A stretch of DNA of 64,000 nt from Sphaerisporangium fuscum (GTDB lineage Bacteria; Actinomycetota; Actinomycetes; Streptosporangiales; Streptosporangiaceae). Below are positions 50,281 through 58,486 of the stretch, in pieces. The position numbers and the translations under genes are program-made. The stretch spans positions 1-64,000 of the forward strand of contig NZ_JAHDTF010000029.1 of the NCBI RefSeq assembly GCF_018531465.1. The letters run 5' to 3'. Below the pieces are notes generated by a model, which worked only from the letters and a program-made list of their open reading frames with translations, made no database searches and was not told the origin of the DNA. Within the stretch, counting starts at the first letter, position 1. The number at the start of each line of letters is the position of its first letter.

Positions 50281-51254
50281 GACGCTCCTCTCTGAATGGC
50301 CGCCGTGCGGGGCACGGCGGCAGGCTGGGTGGTCTGGATCTCTTGGGCGCACCACTCCAGGGATCTCATCACGGTGTTCGTCAACGCCGGCGCTTGGAGC
50401 AGATCAGCGACGAAAAGCAGCGTGTAGGCCCGCCAGAGGGGCGCGAGCAGTGCAATCTCAAGGTCGTCCAGGTGTTGTACGGCCAGGTATCCGGCTACCA
50501 CCTCGTCGGTGTCGCGTCGACGCGCCGCGGCCACGTCCATCGCTCGGAGGTCTAAGCGGGCATCGTCGAAGTCGAGCAGTGCGGAGAGGTACCCGTCGCG
50601 CCAGCGCAGATTCCACGCCACGAAGTCGCCGTGCACAATGCAACGCGGTAGATCCACTGGTAAGCAGTCGAGCGTCGCGTAGGTTTTCTCCGTGATTCTG
50701 ACAATGGGCTCACGCAGGTGGGGATGGTCGCCTAGCCTGGCCATCGCGTTGGCGACGATCTCACCGGCTTCCGCTGCCATGAACTCGTCCGTCGAGCGCC
50801 AGTTGCTCCGCTGCCCCAGGGGTAGCCGGTCGAGATCCGAGTGGAGCACCGCGAGCAGGGCACCACGCTCCCGGGCGTAGGCCGGCCGCGTCGGTATCGG
50901 CCGCTGTCTTCCCGGTAAGGCGGGGAACAACGCGAAAAGGCGCTCCTTCCAGGTGGCCAGGGTTGGCAGCGGGCAGGCCACGGGCCAGCCCGCCTGCCGC
51001 AGATGCGCCAGGACGCGGAACTCGTAGTCGATGGCCTCGGCGTCCCTGTCCTGTCGGTAGCAGCGCAACACGAATCTGCCCTCTGGGGCGCTAACCGCCC
51101 AGTGCACGTTTCTGCTGCCACCGATGCGCGCGATACGCACCGGTTCTATATCCCAGGCGCGCATGACCTGCCTGACCGGGACGCCGACGGGCAGGCTGTC
51201 ACCGGCCGCGACGGGGTGCAGCTTGCGCAGCCGCTCGGGACCTACGACGTTCAT
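50277..51254 (-). CDS. APH/choline-kinase-type phosphotransferase
   Basis: A 325-residue kinase of the aminoglycoside phosphotransferase fold: NVHWAVSAPEGRFVLRCY (ATP-lobe Lys replaced by Arg in FVLRCY), YEFRVLAHLRQAGWPVACPL, catalytic loop CIVHGDFVAWNLRW (HGDxxxxN) and LLDFDDARLDLRAMDVA (metal Asp). It is coupled to the cyclase gene by 4 bp and starts 16 bp after the methyltransferase fusion. It may phosphorylate a biosynthetic cyclitol/sugar or the finished product as self-resistance; the tight coupling to biosynthetic genes leaves both open. Confidence 0.88.
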   Translation of the reverse strand: MNVVGPERLRKLHPVAAGDSLPVGVPVRQVMRAWDIEPVRIARIGGSRNVHWAVSAPEGRFVLRCYRQDRDAEAIDYEFRVLAHLRQAGWPVACPLPTLATWKERLFALFPALPGRQRPIPTRPAYARERGALLAVLHSDLDRLPLGQRSNWRSTDEFMAAEAGEIVANAMARLGDHPHLREPIVRITEKTYATLDCLPVDLPRCIVHGDFVAWNLRWRDGYLSALLDFDDARLDLRAMDVAAARRRDTDEVVAGYLAVQHLDDLEIALLAPLWRAYTLLFVADLLQAPALTNTVMRSLEWCAQEIQTTQPAAVPRTAAIQRGAS

Positions 51255-51270
51255 GCGTGCAATGCCAAGG

Positions 51271-53046
51271 TCACAGCGCTTTGCGCCAGAACACTGCGTC
51301 GGTGTCTATCCATTGGATGGGCTCGGTGATGTCGTTCTGCGCCCTGAAAGTCTCCACGGCAGCACGACAGGCGGTGACATCACCGTAGTCGTCCACAATG
51401 CAGAACCCACCCGGCTCAAGCCGCGAGTACAGTGCGTGCAACGGCGCCCAGGTGGAGTCGTAAAGGTCGCCATCCAACCGCAGTAGCGAGATCGCGGAGG
51501 CCGGGAGCTTGGGCAGCGTCTCGTGAAACCAGCCAGGGACGAAACGGACCTGGGAGTCACACAGGCCATAGCGCTCGAAGTTACGCCGCACGGTGGCCTG
51601 GCCCACGCTGATGAACGGGAACTGGTAACTCTCCGTACCTGTCGCCTGCTCCTCCTCAGACAAGGTGAAGTCGGACTCAGGAAACCCTTCGAAGGAGTCG
51701 GCCACCCAGATGGTCCTTCCTGTTTCGTTCAGGACCTTCAGCACGCCGCGCATGAGGATGCACGAACCGCCACGCCAGGCCCCGGCTTCGACCAGGTCGC
51801 CAGGCACGCCGTCCCGAACCAGCTCGGAGACGCACCAGGCTAGATGTCGCAGGCGGTGGGGACCCACCATCGTCTCGGCGTCAGCAGGCCAATCACGGCC
51901 GATCTCGCGTGCTTCCTTATCGATGGCCACCTTCCTGTAGTGATCACCGCACTTGGTCGGCACGAACTCGTAATCGAGCACAGAACGGCTCAGCACGCCG
52001 ATCAGCAGTTCGGTGTAAGCGGCGGCGGCCGACTCCATGACCTCGCTCAGCGCAGGCGTGGGAACGACCACGCCGTGCCCCACCGCGGCGGCCGGGCCCG
52101 AGCTACGTGCCTCGAACGACAGTCCAGCGGCGGCGGGCCTCCTGGCCGACAGCAGCCGCAGCCTGGCGTCGAGCATCGGCAATGGTAGGGAGGCTGCGCC
52201 GGAGAAGTGGACGGCCACCTGGCGCATCTCCTCCGGCGTCACCCGCGGTAGGAACGATAGGTGGACTTCTTTCACGGTCGAGACGTCGTGGTCGCCGATA
52301 CCCTCGGCCTGAAGCTCCCTATACTGCGCGCGCGTTAGCGCGACGGCGGACACAGCGTGCCTATCGACGGCGGCCAGCAGGGGTTCAACGTCAGGACCGT
52401 CGACGACGAATCCGGTACGACCGCGCCAGCCCTGCCACATCAGCGCGCTGCCGTACGAGGCGGGATCGAGCGAGTAGGCCAGGTCTCGGACCATCGGTAG
52501 CAGCTTGGCCCAGCGCGGTGCCAGCATTCGTAGCAGCGTTTCGCCGGAGCGCGGCAGAATCTCCCCAGTCCGCTCGTCGTAGAGCGCGTCGCCCGGTCCC
52601 TTGCCTCCCGATTCCTGCCGGCCTTCAGGTGCCTCCACCCAGAGCACGGTGAGCTCTGCGCCATCAGCCAGGCGCAAACCGAGTTCCGTGGCCGCTCGCC
52701 CGCCATGTACGGCCAGCGAGCGTACGGTCATGGGACGCAGACCAGCTCGTTCCGCAGCCAAGGTGGCAACAGCGTGCGCGACCAGGCCGTGGTCGGTGGG
52801 GACAGCGAGAACGCCGTGCCCCCGCAGGCCGGTGAGCTGCGGCACCAGCGCATCGGCTCGTTCATTGAGCGCGCCGTAAGTCAACAACTCCTTGCGGCCA
52901 ACATCCATCAGGAACCCATAGCTAGGGTGGGCCCGCGCCCGCAACGCGATGGCGGCGGCGAATGAGCCCGACCGCGCGAGTGCGCCTTCCATCGCCAGGG
53001 CACGCTCGGCCAGATCCGCCCGCATCGGTGGGATGGTTGCGGTCAC
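51271..53046 (-). CDS. degenerate adenylation-domain / TylF-type O-methyltransferase fusion
   Basis: A 591-residue two-part protein. About 345-590 is a TylF/MycF-family methyltransferase: DLVEAGAWRGGSCILMRG, WVADSFEGFPESDF, VRFVPGWFHETLP, LLRLDGDLYDSTWAPLHALY and GGFCIVDDYGD, which covers the SAM and metal sites. About 1-330 resembles the large lobe of an acyl/AMP ligase (LLTYGALNERADALVPQL, and LLAAVDRHAVSAVALTRAQY before HFSGAASLPLP) but lacks the TSGTTGxPKG phosphate loop and the C-terminal lobe, so it should not adenylate. It may instead bind the acceptor or a partner. GTG behind GGAGGT; divergent from the HTH gene. I know no named protein with this architecture. Confidence 0.75.
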   Translation of the reverse strand: MTATIPPMRADLAERALAMEGALARSGSFAAAIALRARAHPSYGFLMDVGRKELLTYGALNERADALVPQLTGLRGHGVLAVPTDHGLVAHAVATLAAERAGLRPMTVRSLAVHGGRAATELGLRLADGAELTVLWVEAPEGRQESGGKGPGDALYDERTGEILPRSGETLLRMLAPRWAKLLPMVRDLAYSLDPASYGSALMWQGWRGRTGFVVDGPDVEPLLAAVDRHAVSAVALTRAQYRELQAEGIGDHDVSTVKEVHLSFLPRVTPEEMRQVAVHFSGAASLPLPMLDARLRLLSARRPAAAGLSFEARSSGPAAAVGHGVVVPTPALSEVMESAAAAYTELLIGVLSRSVLDYEFVPTKCGDHYRKVAIDKEAREIGRDWPADAETMVGPHRLRHLAWCVSELVRDGVPGDLVEAGAWRGGSCILMRGVLKVLNETGRTIWVADSFEGFPESDFTLSEEEQATGTESYQFPFISVGQATVRRNFERYGLCDSQVRFVPGWFHETLPKLPASAISLLRLDGDLYDSTWAPLHALYSRLEPGGFCIVDDYGDVTACRAAVETFRAQNDITEPIQWIDTDAVFWRKAL

Positions 53047-53182
53047 TTTCTACCTCCGGGCGAATAAATCGGATGTCTCGCCGAACGCGGCTGCTCCTAT
53101 CGTGCGTCACCTCCACTGCCGCGAACAGGCCCCGTCAATATGGGACACGCGGACCAGGCGCCGCTTGGGCACCGTGGTTTGC
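53047..53182. promoter_or_regulatory. divergent promoter gap between methyltransferase fusion and HTH gene
   Basis: About 136 bp must carry promoters for both the minus-strand methyltransferase-APH-cyclase run and the plus-strand HTH-kinase pair. AATAAAT near 53064-53070 is the only AT-rich patch. No clear hexamers or strong palindrome were identified. Confidence 0.4.
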
Positions 53183-53497
53183 ATGGTCCTGGCATCGAAC
53201 GCATGCCCCCGGGGAGGCATCTTGAAAGTCGCGCCGTATACGCGCCGGATACGTACAGCGTCTTTTCCACACCCGGGCACGCGGGTCGCGCTCGACGCTC
53301 GTGAGGGGGCGTTGGTGGCGCTGCTGCTGGCCGGCCACACCGACGCCAGCGCCGCACGGCGTCTGCAGATCAGCCCGCGCACCGTCACCAACGTGCTCCG
53401 CGCGCTGATGGATCGGCTCGGGGTGAACAACCGCTTCCAGCTCGGTGTGGCAATCGGCCAGCAGATCCCGTTGACAGCTCGACGGAATGCGTCATGA
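53183..53497 (+). CDS. small LuxR-type helix-turn-helix protein
   Basis: About 104 residues; the C-terminal 70 form a LuxR-like DNA-binding domain: LDAREGALVALLLAGHTDAS, ARRLQISPRTVTNVLRALMDRLGV and NNRFQLGVAIGQQ. No receiver or ligand domain is present. The start is uncertain: ATG at 53183 has no good ribosome-binding site, a TTG at 53222 follows GGGGAGG closely, and the frame is open further upstream. It overlaps the HPr-kinase-like gene by 4 bp and is the only regulator seen in locus B, so it may act on the nearby divergent promoters. Confidence 0.7.
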   Translation: MVLASNACPRGGILKVAPYTRRIRTASFPHPGTRVALDAREGALVALLLAGHTDASAARRLQISPRTVTNVLRALMDRLGVNNRFQLGVAIGQQIPLTARRNAS

Positions 53498-54465
53498 TCA
53501 CGGCTCGCTATACGATGAACGAGTTCCGCGGCGTGCTACGGCTGCGTAACGAGGCGCCGTTGCAGTATTTCAACGGCTTCTACGATCCAGATCACCGAGC
53601 GGATCCGGTGCTCGAGCTACCTCCGATCGAAGTCGAGCCCGAGAATACGCCGGACTCGGCCGCGTGGGTCATCAACGTCGAGGGACGCCCCGTCTCCGTC
53701 GCCGAGCGCTCTGGCGGCTATACGGTCTGGTCAGCGGCTGGCCGATACCACGCCGAGACGGCGGCCCGCCGCCTGCAGCGTGACATGTGGCTGCGGGCGA
53801 GGATCAGGCGCGGCGGCGTGGCCTTCCTTCACGCCTCTGCCGTCGATGACGGCCATCACCTGGTCGTCTTCGTCGGCGACAAACGAGCGGGGAAGACCAG
53901 TCTTATGCTCGACGCCACCCTGCGTAACGGGTGGCGGCTGGTGTCCAACGACTGCCTGGTGTTGTTCGAAGGACAGGACGGCCTGCGTGCCTGTGGGTTA
54001 CCAACCTATCTGGCCATCAGACCGGACGTGGCGCGCCGCTTCGAGCCTGAGCTGCTCGCCCGGCTTACCGAAGACGAGGCGAACTGGCGCTCCTACGAGC
54101 GCTGGCGCACGGCGCCGCCCGTCGACGACGAAGGCAAGCTGTACCTGTCGCACGGCGTGATCGGGCGGCCGGTGTTCAGCACGATCGAGCTGTCGACCCG
54201 CGAGGTCACCGTGGTGGACGTGAGCTTCGGCGGCGCAACTGAGCTCGCTCGCCAGGCGGAGACTGAGATCCCCGCCTTCCTGGCGAAGAACCTCAAACCG
54301 ATGGCCTACCTGCTGAAGGAACTGAGGTGGCGACCGGCGGGACCCCTGCCCGTTGATGAGGACATCCTGGCGCGGTTCGGCGCGAGTGTCCGCCTCCTGC
54401 GCTATCGACACCATGGACAGGCGGGCGACGTACTCAGCTACGTGGCGACAGTTCGCCGTCCATGA
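53494..54465 (+). CDS. HPr-kinase-like P-loop protein (first copy)
   Basis: A 323-residue protein with the core of the HprK C-terminal kinase domain: FLHASAVDDG followed by the P-loop GDKRAGKTS at 128-136, then GWRLVSNDCLVLFE. The HPr-phosphorylase signature is not evident. Similar stand-alone HprK-like proteins occur in lasso-peptide loci, where they phosphorylate the product, and in saccharide loci. A paralogue is at 61262-62161. ATGA coupling to the HTH gene. Its 3' end overlaps the convergent NTP_transf_5 gene by 32 bp. The substrate is unknown; a small-molecule or sugar hydroxyl is plausible. Confidence 0.78.
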   Translation: MITARYTMNEFRGVLRLRNEAPLQYFNGFYDPDHRADPVLELPPIEVEPENTPDSAAWVINVEGRPVSVAERSGGYTVWSAAGRYHAETAARRLQRDMWLRARIRRGGVAFLHASAVDDGHHLVVFVGDKRAGKTSLMLDATLRNGWRLVSNDCLVLFEGQDGLRACGLPTYLAIRPDVARRFEPELLARLTEDEANWRSYERWRTAPPVDDEGKLYLSHGVIGRPVFSTIELSTREVTVVDVSFGGATELARQAETEIPAFLAKNLKPMAYLLKELRWRPAGPLPVDEDILARFGASVRLLRYRHHGQAGDVLSYVATVRRP

Positions 54466-55555
54466 CAAGGTCACGGGCGCGGAGAGCGTCGAAGAACCTA
54501 GTCGCGAGCGGAGTCGTCCAGCGATAGGTCCGTCCCTTCTCGTCGAGCACCTCGTGCACGTAGTCGGTCGAGGCCGGACGCAACTCTTCAGCCAATCCAG
54601 GGGGCACCCGGGCTGGGAACAGCTCGGCAAGGTGGGACAGCGCAAAATACACTGGTCGCTCGTAGCCGATCTGTCTGATCCTGGACACCAGCGCGACTAT
54701 GTCGAGCGGAAACTCGTGGCTCGTAAGCATGGCCAACAGGTCGATCAGCTTGTAGAGCACCAGATCCTTCAGCCTGGCCACCTCGTGATGATGGGTGGCC
54801 TCCTTGAAGTAGTGGACGCAGGCCAGGATGAACATGTCATGTTGGTGCAGTGCCCACAGCGGTGGATCGCCGACCGGCACCCGACGGTCGAGCAGGTCGG
54901 AGACGAGGTCGTCCGTTCGGTTGGGCGTCAGCAGGTCGACGGAGAAATGTATGTCCACGCGGTGGCATTCCAACGTGGCGGCCCTGGGCGTCGGGCGGGA
55001 ATAGGGGTGGGTCTGATGGGAGTTGATCGCGAACAGTATGACATCGCTCCTGCGCGCCGGTCGAACCTTGGCCTCTGCGTAATCCCATGACCCCTGCTCG
55101 TAGCCCAGCTCCTTCATGACCACCCCGACCTCCGCAAGTCGCGAGTGCGGAACGAGGACGTCGTTGTCGTTGAACACCCGCATGCCCAGGCTGGGATAGG
55201 CCATACTTGCGACCGCGCCGCCCTTGAGCATCGCGCACGGGACCCCGGCCGCGCCGAGCGCGCCGAACAGCTCGAGGCTATACGTGATCTGTTCCTCCGC
55301 CATGATTCGCTGGCCCTTGAACGTGACCTCGGGACCCTTGAAGAAGTAGGTGGGGCGCAGGGCCCCGCGCTCCTCGATCAGATGCTCCAGCGTGTTATAC
55401 CAGGCGACGCCCATCGTACGATGCGTGGCCAGCACGCCGAGGACTCGCGTCCAGTCCAGATCGGTGTAGAGGAGCTCACGCAGCCGCGCCACCTCGGCCG
55501 CCTCCAGCCGGGGCGTCGACCACAACAGGGCTGTCTCCGTCTCAAGTGACATCAT
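54434..55555 (-). CDS. NTP_transf_5-family putative nucleotidyltransferase
   Basis: About 373 residues with the family core PCAMLKGGAVASMAYPSLGMR followed by NDNDVLVPHSRL at about 105-140, matching the LKG...YP...R..D.D pattern of PF14907-type nucleotidyltransferases. DIHFSVDLL is a second acidic segment. The family often co-occurs with HprK-like kinases in peptide-tailoring loci, and here one of each converge. The ATG at 55555 overlaps the stop of the sulfatase-fold gene (TGATG) behind AAGGAA; ATG at 55552 is equally possible. Last gene of the seven-gene operon. Biochemical function is not established for most of the family. Confidence 0.75.
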   Translation of the reverse strand: MMSLETETALLWSTPRLEAAEVARLRELLYTDLDWTRVLGVLATHRTMGVAWYNTLEHLIEERGALRPTYFFKGPEVTFKGQRIMAEEQITYSLELFGALGAAGVPCAMLKGGAVASMAYPSLGMRVFNDNDVLVPHSRLAEVGVVMKELGYEQGSWDYAEAKVRPARRSDVILFAINSHQTHPYSRPTPRAATLECHRVDIHFSVDLLTPNRTDDLVSDLLDRRVPVGDPPLWALHQHDMFILACVHYFKEATHHHEVARLKDLVLYKLIDLLAMLTSHEFPLDIVALVSRIRQIGYERPVYFALSHLAELFPARVPPGLAEELRPASTDYVHEVLDEKGRTYRWTTPLATRFFDALRARDLVMDGELSPRS

Positions 55556-57150
55556 CAATGCGTTTCCTTAATCCAAGTACCGGCCCGTTCGACTATCACT
55601 TGCGTGTATCTCTCGTCCCAGGGGAGCTCATGGATCTGGCCCTCTTCCGAGCCCAGCTGATAGGCCAGCCGGTGGGCCTGACCGAGCTCGAAGTAGCCGG
55701 CGTCGTCGACTTTCCCTACGCTGCACATCAGGTATTTCTTGTCACGTTCGGTGATTGCCGCACGGAAGAGCCGTCCCGGGTAGCGGGTCTCCGAGTAGAC
55801 GTATGGCCGAGCCGTACCTCCGAGGCAGGCGGGCAGGCGGCCGTCGATCTTCCAGTCGGCGCTACTCAGCTCAGCGGCGGCGAACAGGATGTTCGGTATG
55901 TCCACCAGCTCAACGAACTCCTCAGGGCGGCCGACTGGGACTCCGGGGCCGCGCACCATCAGGGGCACACGCAACCTTACGTCCGAAAGCTCCCAAGAAT
56001 GGGTGAACCGGGAGTTGAACGACTGCCCGTGGTCGGAAAACAGCAGGACGGTAAAGTCCGCGTAGTGTGTCGTCAAGTAGTCGAACAACACGCCCAGCGT
56101 CCTGTCGAGTTTGCGTATCTGCGGCTCGTAGGCGGTGATGTTCTCGAGGTCGTACCCGCCCTGGTACATGGGCATGAGGCTGTCAGGTAGCGGCTCCCGC
56201 AGTTGCGGGCCAAGCGGCTTGGCGGTCTGAACCGTGATGTCAGGCAGGCTGTCTTCGCACTTCCAGTGGATGTCCATGAAAGAGGCGTAGGCGAACACCG
56301 CGCGGTCGCCCAAGGAAGTCAGCTGATCGATGAGGTCGCTCACCACTTGGGCACCCGGCAGGTTCTTTTGGTATATCGTGCGATCGAATCCGCGCGCGTA
56401 GCCGTACGCGGGAGTGGCACGCCAGTTGGCGCCCACGCTGACCGTGGTGTACCCGACGGATCGCATACGCTCGCTGATGAGCGGTTCCGGTGGCAGCGCC
56501 ATAGGGCGGCGCGGGTGAAACATATTGTGCCGCGAGGCGTAGAGCCCAGTGAGCGCCGAGGCCACGTTGGTGAGCGTCCATTCAGCGGTGGCATAACAGT
56601 TCGAGAAGCGCAGTCCCTGCTCGAAGAAGGACGAAGTCTGCGGCATCAGCCCGGGTTCGCCGGCGTCCTTCAGTACGACCTGGCTGAGGCCATCGATGAA
56701 GATCATGAGGACGAGTGGGCTGGCCTGTGGCTGCTCCCCGCGTGACAGGGAGGCGCCGAACACGACAGGCGCGGTGATATGCGCGTGGCCGGAGAAGGGC
56801 TCCTCGAACCTCAAGTGGCGCCAGCGTCTGGGGGGCAGGGGGATCGCGCCAACCAGGCTACCTGTTAACCGCAGGTCGCTGGGCGCCAGCGCCATCACCG
56901 GCAGCACCGAGCCGGCGGGAACCACGAGCGGATGCACACCCGACTCGACCCGCCTGCCCGGAAGGGTCTCAGTCTTGAGTTGCGGTCCCTCGGGGACCAG
57001 CTTCGCCATGGGGTCACACACCTGGCCGTAGAGTCCTGTCCACAACCCGGGTTCCGAGCCTGTGAGGTGTTCGGGCAGCGCGGCTCCCAGATAGGTCTCG
57101 TTCCTGGTGCGCCACGGGAACACGTCGGGAAGCAATTCTTCCTCCGCCAT
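55555..57150 (-). CDS. sulfatase/phosphatase-superfamily enzyme with Thr at the nucleophile position
   Basis: About 531 residues. After roughly 140 residues without recognised motifs, the alkaline-phosphatase-like core starts at MIFIDGLSQ (metal Asp), continues with TAEWTLTNVASALTGLYASR, and has FSDHGQSFNSRF (Asp-His metal site), RVPLMVRGPGV. The CxPSR of true sulfatases is absent; the equivalent position carries Thr, as in phosphoglycerol/phosphoethanolamine transferases of the LtaS type. So phosphate-group transfer or hydrolysis is more likely than sulfate ester cleavage. No signal peptide or membrane helices, hence cytoplasmic. The ATG at 57150 is chosen (GGAGG 9 bp upstream), sharing one base with the previous stop. 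Confidence 0.8.
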   Translation of the reverse strand: MAEEELLPDVFPWRTRNETYLGAALPEHLTGSEPGLWTGLYGQVCDPMAKLVPEGPQLKTETLPGRRVESGVHPLVVPAGSVLPVMALAPSDLRLTGSLVGAIPLPPRRWRHLRFEEPFSGHAHITAPVVFGASLSRGEQPQASPLVLMIFIDGLSQVVLKDAGEPGLMPQTSSFFEQGLRFSNCYATAEWTLTNVASALTGLYASRHNMFHPRRPMALPPEPLISERMRSVGYTTVSVGANWRATPAYGYARGFDRTIYQKNLPGAQVVSDLIDQLTSLGDRAVFAYASFMDIHWKCEDSLPDITVQTAKPLGPQLREPLPDSLMPMYQGGYDLENITAYEPQIRKLDRTLGVLFDYLTTHYADFTVLLFSDHGQSFNSRFTHSWELSDVRLRVPLMVRGPGVPVGRPEEFVELVDIPNILFAAAELSSADWKIDGRLPACLGGTARPYVYSETRYPGRLFRAAITERDKKYLMCSVGKVDDAGYFELGQAHRLAYQLGSEEGQIHELPWDERYTQVIVERAGTWIKETH

Positions 57151-57887
57151 CACCAATCCCCTCCGGCATCAAGGAGGTCCACGGCGGCGCGGCCTGTGTC
57201 CAGGTCGGCCGGATGGTCGAATTCGTACCAAGGCCCCACGACGGGCACCGCCGCGATCGGCATCCGCCCCGCGCGCACCACCCGCTGTAATAGCCCGGTC
57301 ATATGCGCGGGTGGTGCGCCCTCAGAACGGCAGTGGTCCAACTCGTGCCACCCATCGGGTGTCAGCCGCAGCAGCCCCATGTACTGGCCTTCGACGTTCT
57401 CGGCCGAGTCTGGCCGTCCACCGATGTCGCGGAGCAGCCCGCCTGGCCCCAGTTCGAACGTCTCCGCGTCCGTGAGCGGGTCGTCAAACCGCTGCTCCCA
57501 TAGTGCCCGCCAGCCTGGGTCGTAGGACACTGCGATCGGGGTGCGGCTGGCAGCCAGCGCGCGAACTGTCGCGGCCGAATATACGATGTCGCCATAGCTG
57601 ACGATCACAGGCTCGCGCTTCAGCCAGGACGCCGCACAAGCGAGCGTTTCAACCATCGAGGTCGTCGCCCAATCCTCGTTGACGAATGTCGGAAGGCCGC
57701 AATCGGCCATGGACTCTCTACGCCAGCCGACCACGATCGCGATGTCGTGGGCCCCGCCCGCTCTGAGCGCGGCCGTTTGCCGGTCGAGCAGCGAGCGTCC
57801 GGAGATTCGCACCAGGCATTTGGGCCGATCCTCGGTTGCCGGGCCCAACCGGGATCCGCGGCCGGCGGACAAGATTATGGCCTTCAT
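57150..57887 (-). CDS. sugar-phosphate/phosphocholine-type nucleotidyltransferase
   Basis: A 245-residue GT-A-fold nucleotidyltransferase: signature KAIILSAGRGSRLGPATEDR followed by PKCLV, the metal-binding VSYGDIVYSA, and a C-terminal GPWYEFDHPADLD. The TEDRPKCL form is typical of the group annotated as phosphocholine cytidylyltransferase-like, which includes NDP-sugar and phosphonate cytidylyltransferases. With the GHMP heptose kinase and GT9 transferase nearby, activation of a heptose-1-phosphate as an NDP-sugar is a reasonable role; CMP-activation is the alternative. It overlaps both neighbours. Confidence 0.85.
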   Translation of the reverse strand: MKAIILSAGRGSRLGPATEDRPKCLVRISGRSLLDRQTAALRAGGAHDIAIVVGWRRESMADCGLPTFVNEDWATTSMVETLACAASWLKREPVIVSYGDIVYSAATVRALAASRTPIAVSYDPGWRALWEQRFDDPLTDAETFELGPGGLLRDIGGRPDSAENVEGQYMGLLRLTPDGWHELDHCRSEGAPPAHMTGLLQRVVRAGRMPIAAVPVVGPWYEFDHPADLDTGRAAVDLLDAGGDW

Positions 57888-58486
57888 ACGAAGATTTCCC
57901 GGAGCATGGCGACGTCGACGCGCCGTTCGGGGTCGTCGGACGGGCGGCGCTCAGGATGCCACATGATGCCCCAGACAGGGGCGTCCGCGTGCTCTACCGC
58001 TTCTACGATCTCATCCCTCCACCCGATGGCCACCAGCGGCGCGGCGACTTCCGTGGCCGCCCAGCGGTGATAGCAGTTCACCCGCCGATACCTGCCCTCG
58101 ATCAGCGCCTCGTGCTCCACCGCGACGTGGCCCTCCACCGGCTCCAGGGCGCAACCGTGGGCATCGAGCACCAACTGCATCCCGCGGCACACCCCGAGCA
58201 CGGGCCGCCCCATCCTGCCAGCCCAGTCCAGCAGCGCGCGCTCCGTCTTCTCTCGCCAGGGAGCATCGCCGCCGTAGCGGACGAGGTTCTCACCTCCGGT
58301 GAGCAGAACTCCGGACAGGCCCAATGACTCCACGACGGCTACCGCACGCTCCGGCGCGTTGGGCACAGGCACGCCGATCACACCGCAATCAGCGAGAAAG
58401 GCGTGCCACCGAGGGTCCAGCCCTTCGTAGCGCACACCAAACGGGTCGGGCGGCAGGACCCGCTGAGTCACTGCGATCGCGATCAA
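57884..58486 (-). CDS. class I glutamine amidotransferase / gamma-glutamyl hydrolase-like protein
   Basis: A 200-residue protein with GVLLTGGENLVRYGG, the nucleophile segment VLGVCRGMQLVLDAHG (Cys in GVCRG), and WGIMWHPERRP with the catalytic His-Glu. This follows PuuD-type gamma-glutamyl-GABA hydrolases. Such proteins remove a gamma-glutamyl protecting group in the butirosin route or supply ammonia for amidation. TTG start overlapping the PEP-synthase-like gene's stop, behind AAGG; a GTG five codons in is an alternative. Partner synthetase for amidation is not obvious in the window. Confidence 0.85.
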   Translation of the reverse strand: MIAIAVTQRVLPPDPFGVRYEGLDPRWHAFLADCGVIGVPVPNAPERAVAVVESLGLSGVLLTGGENLVRYGGDAPWREKTERALLDWAGRMGRPVLGVCRGMQLVLDAHGCALEPVEGHVAVEHEALIEGRYRRVNCYHRWAATEVAAPLVAIGWRDEIVEAVEHADAPVWGIMWHPERRPSDDPERRVDVAMLREIFV

